In this document: piece after piece, positions 7,426 to 16,256 of the stretch
Numbering within the stretch: position 1 is the first letter of the stretch
Layout of the letters: each line of letters begins with the position of its first letter
Source of the DNA: a virus
Virus record (IMG/VR): IMGVR_UViG_3300009100_000119
Coordinates: 1 to 21,180 of that record
Reading direction: 5' to 3' (one strand)
DNA: 21,180 bases
Made by a program: the position numbers and the translations under genes
Notes under the pieces: generated by a model
What the model was told of the DNA's origin: nothing
The model's input: the letters and a program-made list of their open reading frames with translations, nothing else
The model's database searches: none

Positions 7426-8244
7426 CTAGCTTTCTGCTGCACCGACAGCGAAACCTTGCTGTCCCTGGGCGAAGCTACCCGAACCCTCAAACTCAGCCAT
7501 ACGCTGTCTCTGTCGACGTTCGATCTTAGTGGCTACATCAACATCACCGGCAAGGAAAGCGATCTGCTCATCCTGCGTGATGATCTCTTCATTGAACCCG
7601 AACGGGTGCCATAGCTCTTCCATACGGCCAAGCTCAGTGAACCCTACCTGAGCCTGCTCCCGAGTCAGGCCAACTTCCTGTAGCCGTTGTGCCTGAGTTT
7701 GGGTTAGTTGTCCCCAGCCGGTACGGAGTGCAGCACCAGCTATCTGTGCCTGACGGAACTGCGACTGTAGCGCCCCGAGTTCAGCCTTCGGGTTCATGAA
7801 GTACCGCATGAGGTTCCCGGTATCTGCTGCCGGGTTCATCCTCATTAGCTCGCTGAGAGTCTCGTCATCAGACTGGAAGATAGCCTCAGCGGTTAGGTCG
7901 AACCGTGACTGTAGTTCGACATTGGAAACCTCATTGGCAATCAGGTTATCCACTTCCTCTTTACTTAACGTCATGCCCCACATAGCAGCATTGGCATGAG
8001 CAAACTTCTCGTAGGCGATGTATTCATCTACAGAGATAGGTGGACGGTTAGCAGCTTCAAGAGCGAACATGCCAGCGAACCGCTTCTTAAACTCTTCCCG
8101 CTTGTAGAGTTCAAGGATAATCTGCTCTTGTGACCAGTCTTGAATGATGGCCTCAGTAGCCCAATCAGTTAGTGAGGACAGACCATACTGTCTAAGGATT
8201 TCCGTCAGGTAGACGGCTCTCATATCTACCGGCATCACAGACAT
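7426..8244 (-). CDS. Helical putative internal virion (ejection) protein, 272 residues
   Basis: The ATG at 8244 overlaps the upstream TAA (TAATG). The protein is mostly alpha-helical and hydrophilic. It starts with VYLTEILRQYGLSSLTDWAT, followed by QEQIILELYKREEFKKRFAG and ISVDEYIAYEKFAHANAAMW, a pattern (…YGL..L.DW… …EF..RF… …IS..EY..YE…) that I recall in actinophage proteins of unknown or internal-virion function. The middle has Ala/Leu/Gln-rich helices (TQTQAQRLQEVGLTREQAQV). The C-terminal 45 residues are basic then Gly/Ser/Gln-rich (about 225-272). There is no signal peptide. Because it lies between cell-wall enzymes and the scaffold in a genome lacking a tape measure, an ejection or pilot role is likely but inferred. 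Confidence 0.6.
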   Translation of the reverse strand: MSVMPVDMRAVYLTEILRQYGLSSLTDWATEAIIQDWSQEQIILELYKREEFKKRFAGMFALEAANRPPISVDEYIAYEKFAHANAAMWGMTLSKEEVDNLIANEVSNVELQSRFDLTAEAIFQSDDETLSELMRMNPAADTGNLMRYFMNPKAELGALQSQFRQAQIAGAALRTGWGQLTQTQAQRLQEVGLTREQAQVGFTELGRMEELWHPFGFNEEIITQDEQIAFLAGDVDVATKIERRQRQRMAEFEGSGSFAQGQQGFAVGAAES

Positions 8245-9131
8245 TATGCACGCTTCCCGAATTGGCTAAGGAGGAAGTTAGTAACGCTGGCATCCATTTG
8301 CTTAGACTTAGATGTCTTCCAGAAGTTGCCATCCCGCCTAGCAAGCACCTTAGTTTCGTACAGAGATGCTGGACGGATACCTGATCCCGGATCATTACGG
8401 CCAATGATAGACTGCATGAAGTGGGCTTCAGGATCAATGGAGTCGGGACTTACCTCCCACTCATCACCAATGGTTTGCAGATGAGATGAGAATAGGTCCC
8501 GCATAGTCTTGCCACGACCAAGCTCTTCCTGCAACCACGGGTAACGGGACTGTGCATGCCACTGCAACATGTAGCGGATAGCATTCTCATCCTTGTAACC
8601 CATTGCCAGGTCGATAGCATTACCATACACATCATTCTCGGGTAGGTGAGTGAAGTACTCACCCTTTGCCATGTTGTGAATCTGATTGGCAGCCCCAAGA
8701 ATCGAACCGTTAACCAGCCTGTTAACCCCTGATCCGAACGTGGAGTACAGGTGGTTCCTCAGGTAGAAGTTAAACTCCGCAGAGCCAGGTTCGATCCCCT
8801 CCATGATGTTGTAGTTAGTGATCCAGTCCCACTCTGCGTTGGTCATATCGAAACCAAGCTTGGTAGTAAGATCCTTAACCTGATACCCGAATTCCTGACG
8901 ACGACGCCAAGCCTCGGCAGGATCGGTGTTCTGTAGAATCTCCCACTCACGACGCTTAGCCGATCGAGTCCTAAACCAGCCAGTATTCATTAGCTCGGCC
9001 TGGAACTTGAGAGGGGAATAGGGAGTCAGAGGATCGACTGCACGTGTAAGTAGTGGACCCACTTCCGGATCAGCAAGAAGGAACTGGAAGAATGGGTACT
9101 GTTCTGCGACCATTTCAGCGGTAGATGCCAT
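8244..9131 (-). CDS. Helical putative internal virion (ejection) protein, 295 residues
   Basis: The ATG at 9131 is 2 nt after the upstream TGA. The N-terminus (EQYPFFQFLLADPEVGPLL) and the following FQAELMNTGWFRTRSAKRRE and DPAEAWRRRQEF form an amphipathic, Arg-rich helical region. Comparable sequences recur in actinophage structural operons. The central region has NHLYSTFGSGVNRLVNGSIL and YMLQWHAQSRYPWLQEELGR; the C-terminus is basic (FWKTSKSKQMDAS… FGKRA). There is no catalytic motif, signal peptide or membrane helix. The general style (helical, aromatic/Arg-rich, similar length) matches the adjacent 272-residue protein, and both probably act together as ejection or core proteins. Function is inferred from context. 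Confidence 0.6.
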   Translation of the reverse strand: MASTAEMVAEQYPFFQFLLADPEVGPLLTRAVDPLTPYSPLKFQAELMNTGWFRTRSAKRREWEILQNTDPAEAWRRRQEFGYQVKDLTTKLGFDMTNAEWDWITNYNIMEGIEPGSAEFNFYLRNHLYSTFGSGVNRLVNGSILGAANQIHNMAKGEYFTHLPENDVYGNAIDLAMGYKDENAIRYMLQWHAQSRYPWLQEELGRGKTMRDLFSSHLQTIGDEWEVSPDSIDPEAHFMQSIIGRNDPGSGIRPASLYETKVLARRDGNFWKTSKSKQMDASVTNFLLSQFGKRA

Positions 9132-9133
9132 GA

Positions 9134-10171
9134 TCAGTACCAGTTGTTCCGCAGGTGGAATGCTAGGGCGTTACGAGGATTCCCGTACCTGGACTTAATG
9201 TACGTCAACCCTGCTTGGATTTGAATCTGAGGATTAGTGGACTTCTGGAAGCCAGTACCGGCCCATGTCCCGTTAAGGAACTGGGCGATACCGAACGCTG
9301 TAGAACGAGGATTCTGAGCCAGAGGGTTCCATGTAACACGGCTAGAACCCGCTCCCGGGTCCCCTGATTCCTTATTCCAGAGTGCTACTAGAGCAGGATA
9401 GTCTTCCGGAGAGAACCCGTACTGCCCGAATAGCGATTGTGCGTAAGCCCCTAGCTGACCCTTATCCCCAGCCGGTTGGATTTGGACATCAGTGTTCTGG
9501 AGGTTAGTGCCACTGACTACAGGCTGTGAGTACTGAGTGGGAGATAGAGGTGCAGTTTGGTGGGCACCAGCTTCAGGCACTTGACCGCTAATAGAGCCAG
9601 TCGGATCAACCATATCCTGAACGTTCTCAGAGGTAGGCTGAATGAACTGCTGAGCAGACTCTAATGGATCAAGGAGTTTGTTGGCCCCGGAAGTGAATTC
9701 GTCCCCTCCAATAACCGACATAACTGATGCCATACGGTTAGCGAGCACGTCCTCAGGACGGGCCATAGGACCGCCACCGATGTAGTTCAGATTGTATTGG
9801 ATCCCCATGTTGTTGAAGTCAGGTTCACCACTAGCCTGTACGCCTTCACCTAGCTGGCCATGCCAAGGCTCGTCGTCCATCGGGAACACCAGGCCATACT
9901 TACGGCCAAGTTGCTGGGCCAGACGCAAGTCGCCACCAAAGTCAATAGCAGCACCGTGTTCATGACGTGATGTGCCAGGTCGAGCTACCCGAGGAACATC
10001 ATGCCGCCCAGCTTTCCATTCGTTGTAAAGATGAGCCTGCTGTTGACCTGACCGCCAGCCTGACCCGATCCAAACCCGGCCACCACTCTCCATCATGATC
10101 ATATTAGCGATCTGCCGAAGGGTGGGGTTCAGGTTATCGTATGCAGGTGTACCAGGACCGTAGCCAGGCAT
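9134..10171 (-). CDS. Virion peptidoglycan hydrolase: VanY-type M15 peptidase plus lytic transglycosylase
   Basis: The protein has 345 residues. ATG at 10171 overlaps the upstream TAA (TAATG) and is preferred over a TTG 15 nt further upstream. Domain 1 (about residues 10-115) is a D-Ala-D-Ala carboxypeptidase/M15 fold: the zinc and catalytic signature SxHxxGxAxD is intact as SRHEHGAAID (S68, H70, D77), followed by the EPWH motif (E101, H104). A Gln/Ser/Pro-rich linker spans about 150-235. Domain 2 (about 245-345) is an SLT-like lytic transglycosylase with the probable catalytic Glu in LWNKESG (E268), GIAQF (294-298) and a conserved-looking end (AFHLRNNWY). There is no signal peptide, so it is not a secreted lysin. 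Context suggests a virion protein that opens the thick wall during DNA entry. Confidence 0.85.
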   Translation of the reverse strand: MPGYGPGTPAYDNLNPTLRQIANMIMMESGGRVWIGSGWRSGQQQAHLYNEWKAGRHDVPRVARPGTSRHEHGAAIDFGGDLRLAQQLGRKYGLVFPMDDEPWHGQLGEGVQASGEPDFNNMGIQYNLNYIGGGPMARPEDVLANRMASVMSVIGGDEFTSGANKLLDPLESAQQFIQPTSENVQDMVDPTGSISGQVPEAGAHQTAPLSPTQYSQPVVSGTNLQNTDVQIQPAGDKGQLGAYAQSLFGQYGFSPEDYPALVALWNKESGDPGAGSSRVTWNPLAQNPRSTAFGIAQFLNGTWAGTGFQKSTNPQIQIQAGLTYIKSRYGNPRNALAFHLRNNWY

Positions 10172-11091
10172 TAGCCAATCCCCCAAGCGGGAGAGGCTAG
10201 AAGCTGCATAGCCTCGTTCATGTACTGTAGACCACGGTAGTTAGCAACACCCTGAGGATTCTTAGCCTCAACCTCTGCCTGAGCATACGCTTCAGGAGAC
10301 GGGATATCGACCACTGAGCCACCCGTCAACTGCTTATCGTATGCCTCCTGCTGACGCTGAACTTCCATGTCGTTAAAGGCTTTGGTCATCATCTGAACTT
10401 GATCAGGAGAAAGAGCCTGGCCAAGTAGGTTCATGGACGTCTCTCTCAGGACTAATTCAAGGGTACGAGGGTCAGTGGTACGAGTGACTAGCGGTGCCCG
10501 TGTAGGACCAGCAGCTTCCTCAGCACTAACAATATTGCCAAACTCATCAATGGTCATCTTGCCGCCCGCTTGACCACTACCTTCAACCTGAGAACGTAGA
10601 TGACCAAGGGCTGTCTGCCACGTCATGCCATGCTGGTTTGCGTAAGCCAACAGGCGCCGGAATGCAGAAGCGGTTTCCTCTCCCCAGTCCCCCGAGATGA
10701 CGTTGGCATTAGGGTCATACAGACCTACGAAGGCTAGCTTTGACTGTAGATCCCGGATGACGTTACTAGTGAAGTTAGCAGGCGCATACTCCATGTCAGC
10801 ATAGTAACGAGGGGAGATGTTCGCTTGACGTGAAGATGAGCGAGCAACAGGACCTATGTCTCGCTTGGTGTAAGAGAACCCGTGCGGGTAATAGTGTGGA
10901 GATAGATGAGCGGGTGCAGCAGCACGATACCCAACGTTTACGCCAATGGGCTGGGGAACACCACTAGCACCACCACCAAGGCCACCAAGGATCTCATCAG
11001 CAGCATCATCAAGACTAGTAGGCGTAGTGGTACCAGTAGTAGGGCCAGGTTGTCTAGGTCTGTAGTACCGTCCACCGTAATCAACAGGCAT
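10171..11091 (-). CDS. Putative internal virion protein with peptidoglycan-binding-like segment
   Basis: The protein has 306 residues; ATG at 11091 is preceded by AAGGA with 6 nt spacing. The N-terminal about 100 residues are low-complexity, rich in Gly, Pro, Tyr and Thr (residues about 30-50 are Gly/Ala-rich), probably disordered. Residues about 110-160 (VIRDLQSKLAFVGLYD, then SGDWGEETASAFRRLLAYA) resemble a PG_binding_1 fold: LQ…L…GLYD…G.WG..T..AF. The rest is helical, including a long segment with LELVLRETSMNLLGQALSPD and MMTKAFNDMEVQRQQEAYDK. It immediately precedes, and is coupled to, the M15/transglycosylase gene, so it may position the enzymes on the wall or be another ejection protein. 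The binding-domain call is tentative. Confidence 0.5.
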   Translation of the reverse strand: MPVDYGGRYYRPRQPGPTTGTTTPTSLDDAADEILGGLGGGASGVPQPIGVNVGYRAAAPAHLSPHYYPHGFSYTKRDIGPVARSSSRQANISPRYYADMEYAPANFTSNVIRDLQSKLAFVGLYDPNANVISGDWGEETASAFRRLLAYANQHGMTWQTALGHLRSQVEGSGQAGGKMTIDEFGNIVSAEEAAGPTRAPLVTRTTDPRTLELVLRETSMNLLGQALSPDQVQMMTKAFNDMEVQRQQEAYDKQLTGGSVVDIPSPEAYAQAEVEAKNPQGVANYRGLQYMNEAMQLLASPAWGIG

Positions 11092-11093
11092 CG

Positions 11094-14000
11094 TTATTCC
11101 TTAATGAGTTCCCTACTAAAGACCTGTTCCCAAAGCGGCTGGAATGCAGGGTACTTATCGATCAGGGCTTGTGCCTCAGACCTTAGTGCCTCACGGATAG
11201 GTCGCAACGCCTTGGCCTTAGTGAAGCCCTTGATGTTCTGATCAATTGCACCACGTTCCTTCAGAGCGTCAACCAGCCCCTGAGCATCTACACGTAACTG
11301 TAGGTACTCGGTGAGCGCAGGCCCGGCAGGAGTGGCAAGGATATCCTTATCTTGACCTGCAACTTCAAGTTGCTTGATCATGTCATCAATCTCTGGCTTC
11401 TCCATGCGACCGACGACAGCAGACGGATACTCTTCATCAACCAATGCTGATAGCTCTTCCCAGGCGTTACGCTGTTCCTGATCCATATCAGCATATGAGT
11501 TGACACCCATCTTATCCATAAGCTTGCTACGCCAGTACCGGTTAAGCCAATCAGCAGACATAGCGATCTGTTGCTTGGCCGATAGTGAGCGCCTATCTCC
11601 CGAGGCAAACTGGCGGGTATAGGTGTCTATGTCGAATTCACCGGAGGGAGCGAAGAGGGCATACACAAGGGGGTACTTGCCAGCAAGTTCAGGGTTATCA
11701 TCAATCCATGCCTGTCCTTCTTTGGAATCTGGAAATCCAGGGACGGCGGTTGCTGATGCTGCGACAAGTGCTCCAATTGCGTCCTCTCCATACTTCTCTA
11801 CGAACGTGGCGACAGAGGTATCAAAGTCCTCGCTATCCATCTTGTGAAACTCTTCAGCCAGAACAACGGCTGATAGCCGCTTACCCGACTTGTCTTCTAC
11901 ATACCACTCAAGAGAGGGAGCAGCCGGAAGCCAGAATTGGGCGATAGAGCGGATCCAATAGACCTTGTCAACTGATGCCTTAGCATCCTGCCATACCCGA
12001 GCCTGCTCTGCGGCCGTATAGCCATACTCACCAGTAGACATAAGATGCTGTGCCCGCTGGGCTACAGTGTTCTCGTAAAGCCGCTTGTCATCGTTAGTCT
12101 TGATGCCAACAGCAGAGAGAGCAGTCTTAAGCCAACCAGGAGCATAGGTCTTCCAGTCGGTAATCTCTTCACCCTCAGGAGCACCGAACGGGAGTAGTAC
12201 CTCTTCCAAGGCTTCTAGTTCTGGCTTGTCCTTAAGGAACCATGCAGCAGGGATTTGGGCAACAGGTCCCAAACCCGGCATGATTTCCCCGAACATAGAC
12301 AGACCTTGAACCCTACCTTCCATGTCGATAGGTGCTCCAGTAATGGCAGAGGTAAGTGCTCCCACCCACGGGTAGGTAAAGGACAGTTCCCCAAACCTGT
12401 TCTCGTGGAAGAACCCGCTGTTGATAGACCCCTCGATAATCTGCTGTCCACGACGCACAGGCTTACCCATAGTCTCTCGGGTAAGACGGCCCCAGGTAGA
12501 CATAACCTCAAACCATGCATCACCGAATGGGAAGAAGTTGCGGGTGATGTCAAAGATTTGCCGGCGCTCAGCGTAGGAGTAAAGAAGCTTCTGCGACTTG
12601 TCCATCGCCCGACCCTTAGCGAGCATGTCCATCTCATCAAGGTTCAGCTTACCCTCTACCTTAGTACGGGCAAGATGTTCCATATGCTTGAGAGTGCGGT
12701 TCGGGACATTGAGAGAGCGAGCCTTGGAGATAAGCTGCTCACGTGCTTCCTTGGTACCGAACTGAACAAAGTCGGATAGCTCACGTCCATACTGCTGACG
12801 GAACACAGAGCCACGTGCCAGAAGGTTCTCAGACTTAGACATAGCGCCATACAGGAAGTTCTGTACAGCGTAACGCTTAAGGGCCGGATAGTCGGACTTG
12901 CCACGTAGGGCCTGCTGCATACGACCGACAACCACGTTAGGTCCGTCGTCCATGAACTGAGAGAGATACTTGGTGAATTCAGGGTTCAGTTCAGGATTGC
13001 CATCTGCTAGTGAGCCAGACCGGTAGATGGAGTGAGTCTCACCGGCAGCATCAGTCCATTCCCCACTGCGGAGGGTGTCAAAGATGTCAGTGTTACCCTT
13101 GGCAAGGAACTGGAACCGCTGATCAATCTGGTCCAAGTAAGTGCGAAGTTGGGCAGGAGTTTCCAGGTTGCCAGGGAAGGCTTCCTGTAGTTCTCTGACG
13201 AACCCTCTACCTTCACCATGCTGCATCCAATCCATCATCTCATCTAGAGAGTTGGAGTTGATCCAGCGGGAGTAGACAGGGTCATAGTTGAACTTCATTA
13301 GCTGCCTAGCCCACGCATGCAGATACTCTTGATCAGCATGACGACCCTTAGCGTAAAGGGTTGTTTGAGTAGTTGTCTCGGCAGCCCCGGGACGATGCGC
13401 CCAGTTATGGACCTTAGACAGGGAGCTATCGTACTCTAGAACCTCGTCCCATTTCTCGCCTTGGATAGATTTAGGGATACGGGGAGCGATGTCTCTCAGA
13501 CCTGGGATCTTGCCGGTAGGGATCTTCTTCTTGGACAGCATGAACCCGAGCGCTTCCAGAGGATGACCCGAGAACAGAGAGTCAAGCCCATCAGCGGCAA
13601 TACGGATCTGACCTTCACCCAGTACACGGACCAACCATGCGCCACGTGCAAGCGCTAGAGGCTTCCAAACCTCTTGCAGCATATAGTCCACAAAGGCGCC
13701 GGGAAGCTCTACGGCAGTACGGAGAGCACCATCTTCCGGAAGCTTGGAAGTAAGAGTAGGGAAGCGGCGGGTAATCTCCCGTAAGGCACGAGGATCAGGG
13801 AACGGCATCCAATCCTCTACCAGTTCGATGAGTGCATGGGGACCGGGGATAAGAGTCTCTTCCCCGTTAGCAAGCATCTTCTCCCAGGTAGGAACCTCTA
13901 CACCCATCTCATCTACAAGGCCACGCCACATCTCATTAAAGCTGGTCTTATAGAGCCTCATCATCTGATCAGCAACATCTTGAGGGATGTTATGTTGAGC

Positions 14001-15800
14001 AAGGAGAGAGTTAGGTCCGGAGCCGAAGATTTCCATGATGGTGTTACGACGGCCGGACTTAGTGCGGGCGGTAGAGAGTTTGTTGAAGGCTTCCTCTAGC
14101 GCCTCTTCCGGAGCATTGACGTTACGGAAGGACCGCATAACCTGGTTCATAGTCTCTACCGGGTTACGGAGATGAGTACCGATACCCGGCATCTTGTCCA
14201 TAAGACGAGAACGAGGCATATGCGGGCGCACATGAGCAGCGATACCGTGGCCCCACGATGATGTTACATCAGCTACCTCACGGATCTCGCCACGATCAAT
14301 AGCATCAGTGAGGATAGCTCGGGTTTCCGATGACTCAGTAGTACGTGCAAGATCATCGTATAAAGCGGGATCATGCTTGAATTCTAGCTTACCACTGTTC
14401 AGCTTCTTAGCGATTTGGTAAGCGGAGGTTGTGGAAGTGATGTCTTCAACCGCTCTGGCACCACGAGGTGAATCGAACACCTTCTGAGCAGTAGTGAAAT
14501 CGACAAACGGGCGACGACCACGAGAGCCAAGGATGCCAGCAGCTAGATGTGGATCTAAGGCTTCAGCTTCAAAGAGTCCCCGAGCCTTCCGGATCTGTCC
14601 AGCCTTCCCAAGTCCAACAGAAGTTGGATCTGCAAGCTGGATAGAGAAGTCCACGAAACCGGACATGACATCAAACGGAACAGTGTCGGGCTCTGTAACA
14701 GCGGAAGCAATCCATCGTCCCCAGGTGATGTTGTGCCCACCGATCTGTCCATGTTCCGCTTCCCGTCTCATTCTCTCTTTGGCAACTTCGGAAGTAGGAG
14801 ACACAAAGAACCCTGATCCTGTATCTATATCTTCACCGGACAGTAGACCCTCGGTAGCAATAGCAATATCAGTCTCAGAAAGATCAGCGGTAATGGCTTC
14901 CCTACCGACACTCTTAAGGCCAGCAGCGAACCCTTCCCGCTGTACACGTCCTACTGCATCATGAAGTGCTCGACCGGTGGTCTGGATTTCTTGGATAGGC
15001 GCATTGGCGATCATGCCAGCAGTACGGGCAACTGGCTGGACAACCTGATAGGCCGGCTCCACGACGTTCTGGACACCCTGAATAGCCTCACTCAGTACTG
15101 GTACTGATCCTGCACGGTTAATGGGTGATTGGAGTAGGGCAGTCCTGATGTCGCCCCTCTTGATGACTTCAGTGTTGCCGGTCTTAGGATGGAAGTTGTA
15201 CCAGTCCCCGTCCTGCATAAAGGGAATAGGCTTAGTGGACCCCTCGTTATCTGAAATCAGGCGGAGAAGGTCCTTGAATTCCTTATCAGCCTGCCTATCC
15301 TCGTCACTCTCGTACTCCCAAACCGGCTTACCATTCCTCCGGCCAGAGTACTTAGGGCGTGCGGGACGGACCAGGTTGTTGTCCTCGTCGATGTAACCCT
15401 TGGCTCTGTACTCCTTAAGCGGGTCATCAACCAGTTCAGGAGGAGGGCGGCTAGGCAAGTAACCCGATGCCTCAAGCTGGGGATCAAGACGACCAGGATT
15501 TAGCTCGGATGCACGGGTACGACTGCCGGTATTGATACGCCCTGAGGCTACTGCTTCTGCTAGTGAAGTAGCTGCAACCCTAACCATGTCAGGGTTATTC
15601 GGGTAGTAGCCAGCCATAGAAGCAGCACGGACCACACCCGGCTGCATCCACGGGTAGTCACGGGCATAGTTGGCGTAAAGAGCAGCAGACGTTGGGGTGA
15701 ACTGACTGACCTGCGCCTCGATACCACGACGACGCAACATGACAGCTTCAATGTTGCGTATCTCGTTGAATGGATTGGTGTTTGCGGGATCGCTCGGCAT
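11094..15800 (-). CDS. Giant putative internal virion (ejection) protein, 1568 residues
   Basis: The ATG at 15800 overlaps the previous stop (TGATG), and the frame is intact over 4.7 kb. Composition is mostly helical and charged, with a Pro/Arg-rich stretch near residues 95-150. No signal peptide or clear membrane helix is visible. Recognisable features are few: a region around residues 1085-1105 (RRQIFDITRNFFPFGDAWFE) whose FPFG.AW centre I associate with large actinophage virion proteins, and helical C-terminal repeats of charged residues. I do not see the DxxGR or other motifs of T7-type or N4 virion RNA polymerase, nor a MuF-type or transglycosylase motif. Size and place after the portal, within a block with wall hydrolases, suggest the T7 gp16-like role of a long ejected protein. 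Size and integrity are certain; function is inferred. Confidence 0.55.
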   Translation of the reverse strand: MPSDPANTNPFNEIRNIEAVMLRRRGIEAQVSQFTPTSAALYANYARDYPWMQPGVVRAASMAGYYPNNPDMVRVAATSLAEAVASGRINTGSRTRASELNPGRLDPQLEASGYLPSRPPPELVDDPLKEYRAKGYIDEDNNLVRPARPKYSGRRNGKPVWEYESDEDRQADKEFKDLLRLISDNEGSTKPIPFMQDGDWYNFHPKTGNTEVIKRGDIRTALLQSPINRAGSVPVLSEAIQGVQNVVEPAYQVVQPVARTAGMIANAPIQEIQTTGRALHDAVGRVQREGFAAGLKSVGREAITADLSETDIAIATEGLLSGEDIDTGSGFFVSPTSEVAKERMRREAEHGQIGGHNITWGRWIASAVTEPDTVPFDVMSGFVDFSIQLADPTSVGLGKAGQIRKARGLFEAEALDPHLAAGILGSRGRRPFVDFTTAQKVFDSPRGARAVEDITSTTSAYQIAKKLNSGKLEFKHDPALYDDLARTTESSETRAILTDAIDRGEIREVADVTSSWGHGIAAHVRPHMPRSRLMDKMPGIGTHLRNPVETMNQVMRSFRNVNAPEEALEEAFNKLSTARTKSGRRNTIMEIFGSGPNSLLAQHNIPQDVADQMMRLYKTSFNEMWRGLVDEMGVEVPTWEKMLANGEETLIPGPHALIELVEDWMPFPDPRALREITRRFPTLTSKLPEDGALRTAVELPGAFVDYMLQEVWKPLALARGAWLVRVLGEGQIRIAADGLDSLFSGHPLEALGFMLSKKKIPTGKIPGLRDIAPRIPKSIQGEKWDEVLEYDSSLSKVHNWAHRPGAAETTTQTTLYAKGRHADQEYLHAWARQLMKFNYDPVYSRWINSNSLDEMMDWMQHGEGRGFVRELQEAFPGNLETPAQLRTYLDQIDQRFQFLAKGNTDIFDTLRSGEWTDAAGETHSIYRSGSLADGNPELNPEFTKYLSQFMDDGPNVVVGRMQQALRGKSDYPALKRYAVQNFLYGAMSKSENLLARGSVFRQQYGRELSDFVQFGTKEAREQLISKARSLNVPNRTLKHMEHLARTKVEGKLNLDEMDMLAKGRAMDKSQKLLYSYAERRQIFDITRNFFPFGDAWFEVMSTWGRLTRETMGKPVRRGQQIIEGSINSGFFHENRFGELSFTYPWVGALTSAITGAPIDMEGRVQGLSMFGEIMPGLGPVAQIPAAWFLKDKPELEALEEVLLPFGAPEGEEITDWKTYAPGWLKTALSAVGIKTNDDKRLYENTVAQRAQHLMSTGEYGYTAAEQARVWQDAKASVDKVYWIRSIAQFWLPAAPSLEWYVEDKSGKRLSAVVLAEEFHKMDSEDFDTSVATFVEKYGEDAIGALVAASATAVPGFPDSKEGQAWIDDNPELAGKYPLVYALFAPSGEFDIDTYTRQFASGDRRSLSAKQQIAMSADWLNRYWRSKLMDKMGVNSYADMDQEQRNAWEELSALVDEEYPSAVVGRMEKPEIDDMIKQLEVAGQDKDILATPAGPALTEYLQLRVDAQGLVDALKERGAIDQNIKGFTKAKALRPIREALRSEAQALIDKYPAFQPLWEQVFSRELIKE

Positions 15801-16243
15801 CAGAACTGTAGGGTTGATTCCAGGTAAGCGATGTAGTTACGAAGGTCAGGATTAGGGTATTCAAGGAAGAGACGACGGGCGATACCCAGTTCGGGACTAT
15901 CCTGCGTCATGATGCCTAGTGCTTCCGGTCCTGCACCGGGACCGATAGGCAAACCGGCAGTCACAGGCTCATTTGGGTTAGCTGTAGGGTCACCCAAGCC
16001 TGGTACATCACCAGGTGCCAACATAGGCTGTCCCTGTCCTCCACCCTGAGGGGATGGAGGGCTAGATGGAGGACCTGCCGGCGTGACACGTAGACCCTGA
16101 GCCTGCTGTACACCCTGTCCATACTGAGCAGAAGCAGGAAGGTTAGAAGGTCCTATAGGTGCCCCTGGCGCACGCATATCCTTCCGGTTGGGGTACTGAC
16201 CGCCAACCGAACCTGTACGGGGACCACCACGGTTATCACCCAT
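15800..16243 (-). CDS. Pro/Gly-rich small protein before the giant virion protein
   Basis: The gene encodes 147 residues. ATG at 16243 has AGGAA about 7 nt upstream. The first about 105 residues are highly enriched in Gly, Pro and Gln (for example LRVTPAGPPSSPPSPQGGG around residues 51-69) and are probably disordered. The last about 40 residues form a distinct helical segment (MTQDSPELGIARRLFLEYPN, then PDLRNYIAYLESTLQF), which may be the functional docking part. The stop overlaps the ATG of the 1568-residue gene, so the two are probably translated together. It has no Cys, signal peptide or membrane helix. It may be a small portal-associated or ejection-linked protein; function unknown. Confidence 0.55.
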   Translation of the reverse strand: MGDNRGGPRTGSVGGQYPNRKDMRAPGAPIGPSNLPASAQYGQGVQQAQGLRVTPAGPPSSPPSPQGGGQGQPMLAPGDVPGLGDPTANPNEPVTAGLPIGPGAGPEALGIMTQDSPELGIARRLFLEYPNPDLRNYIAYLESTLQF

Positions 16244-16256
16244 CGTCTGTTCCTAT

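Noticed and set aside
10172-10186. TTG start for the hydrolase at 10186
   Set aside because: The ATG at 10171 overlaps the upstream stop as TAATG, the pattern used by neighbouring genes.
11094-15800. Virion RNA polymerase as in N4
   Set aside because: No recognisable polymerase motifs (such as DxxGR) and the protein is much shorter than the roughly 3500-residue N4 enzyme.
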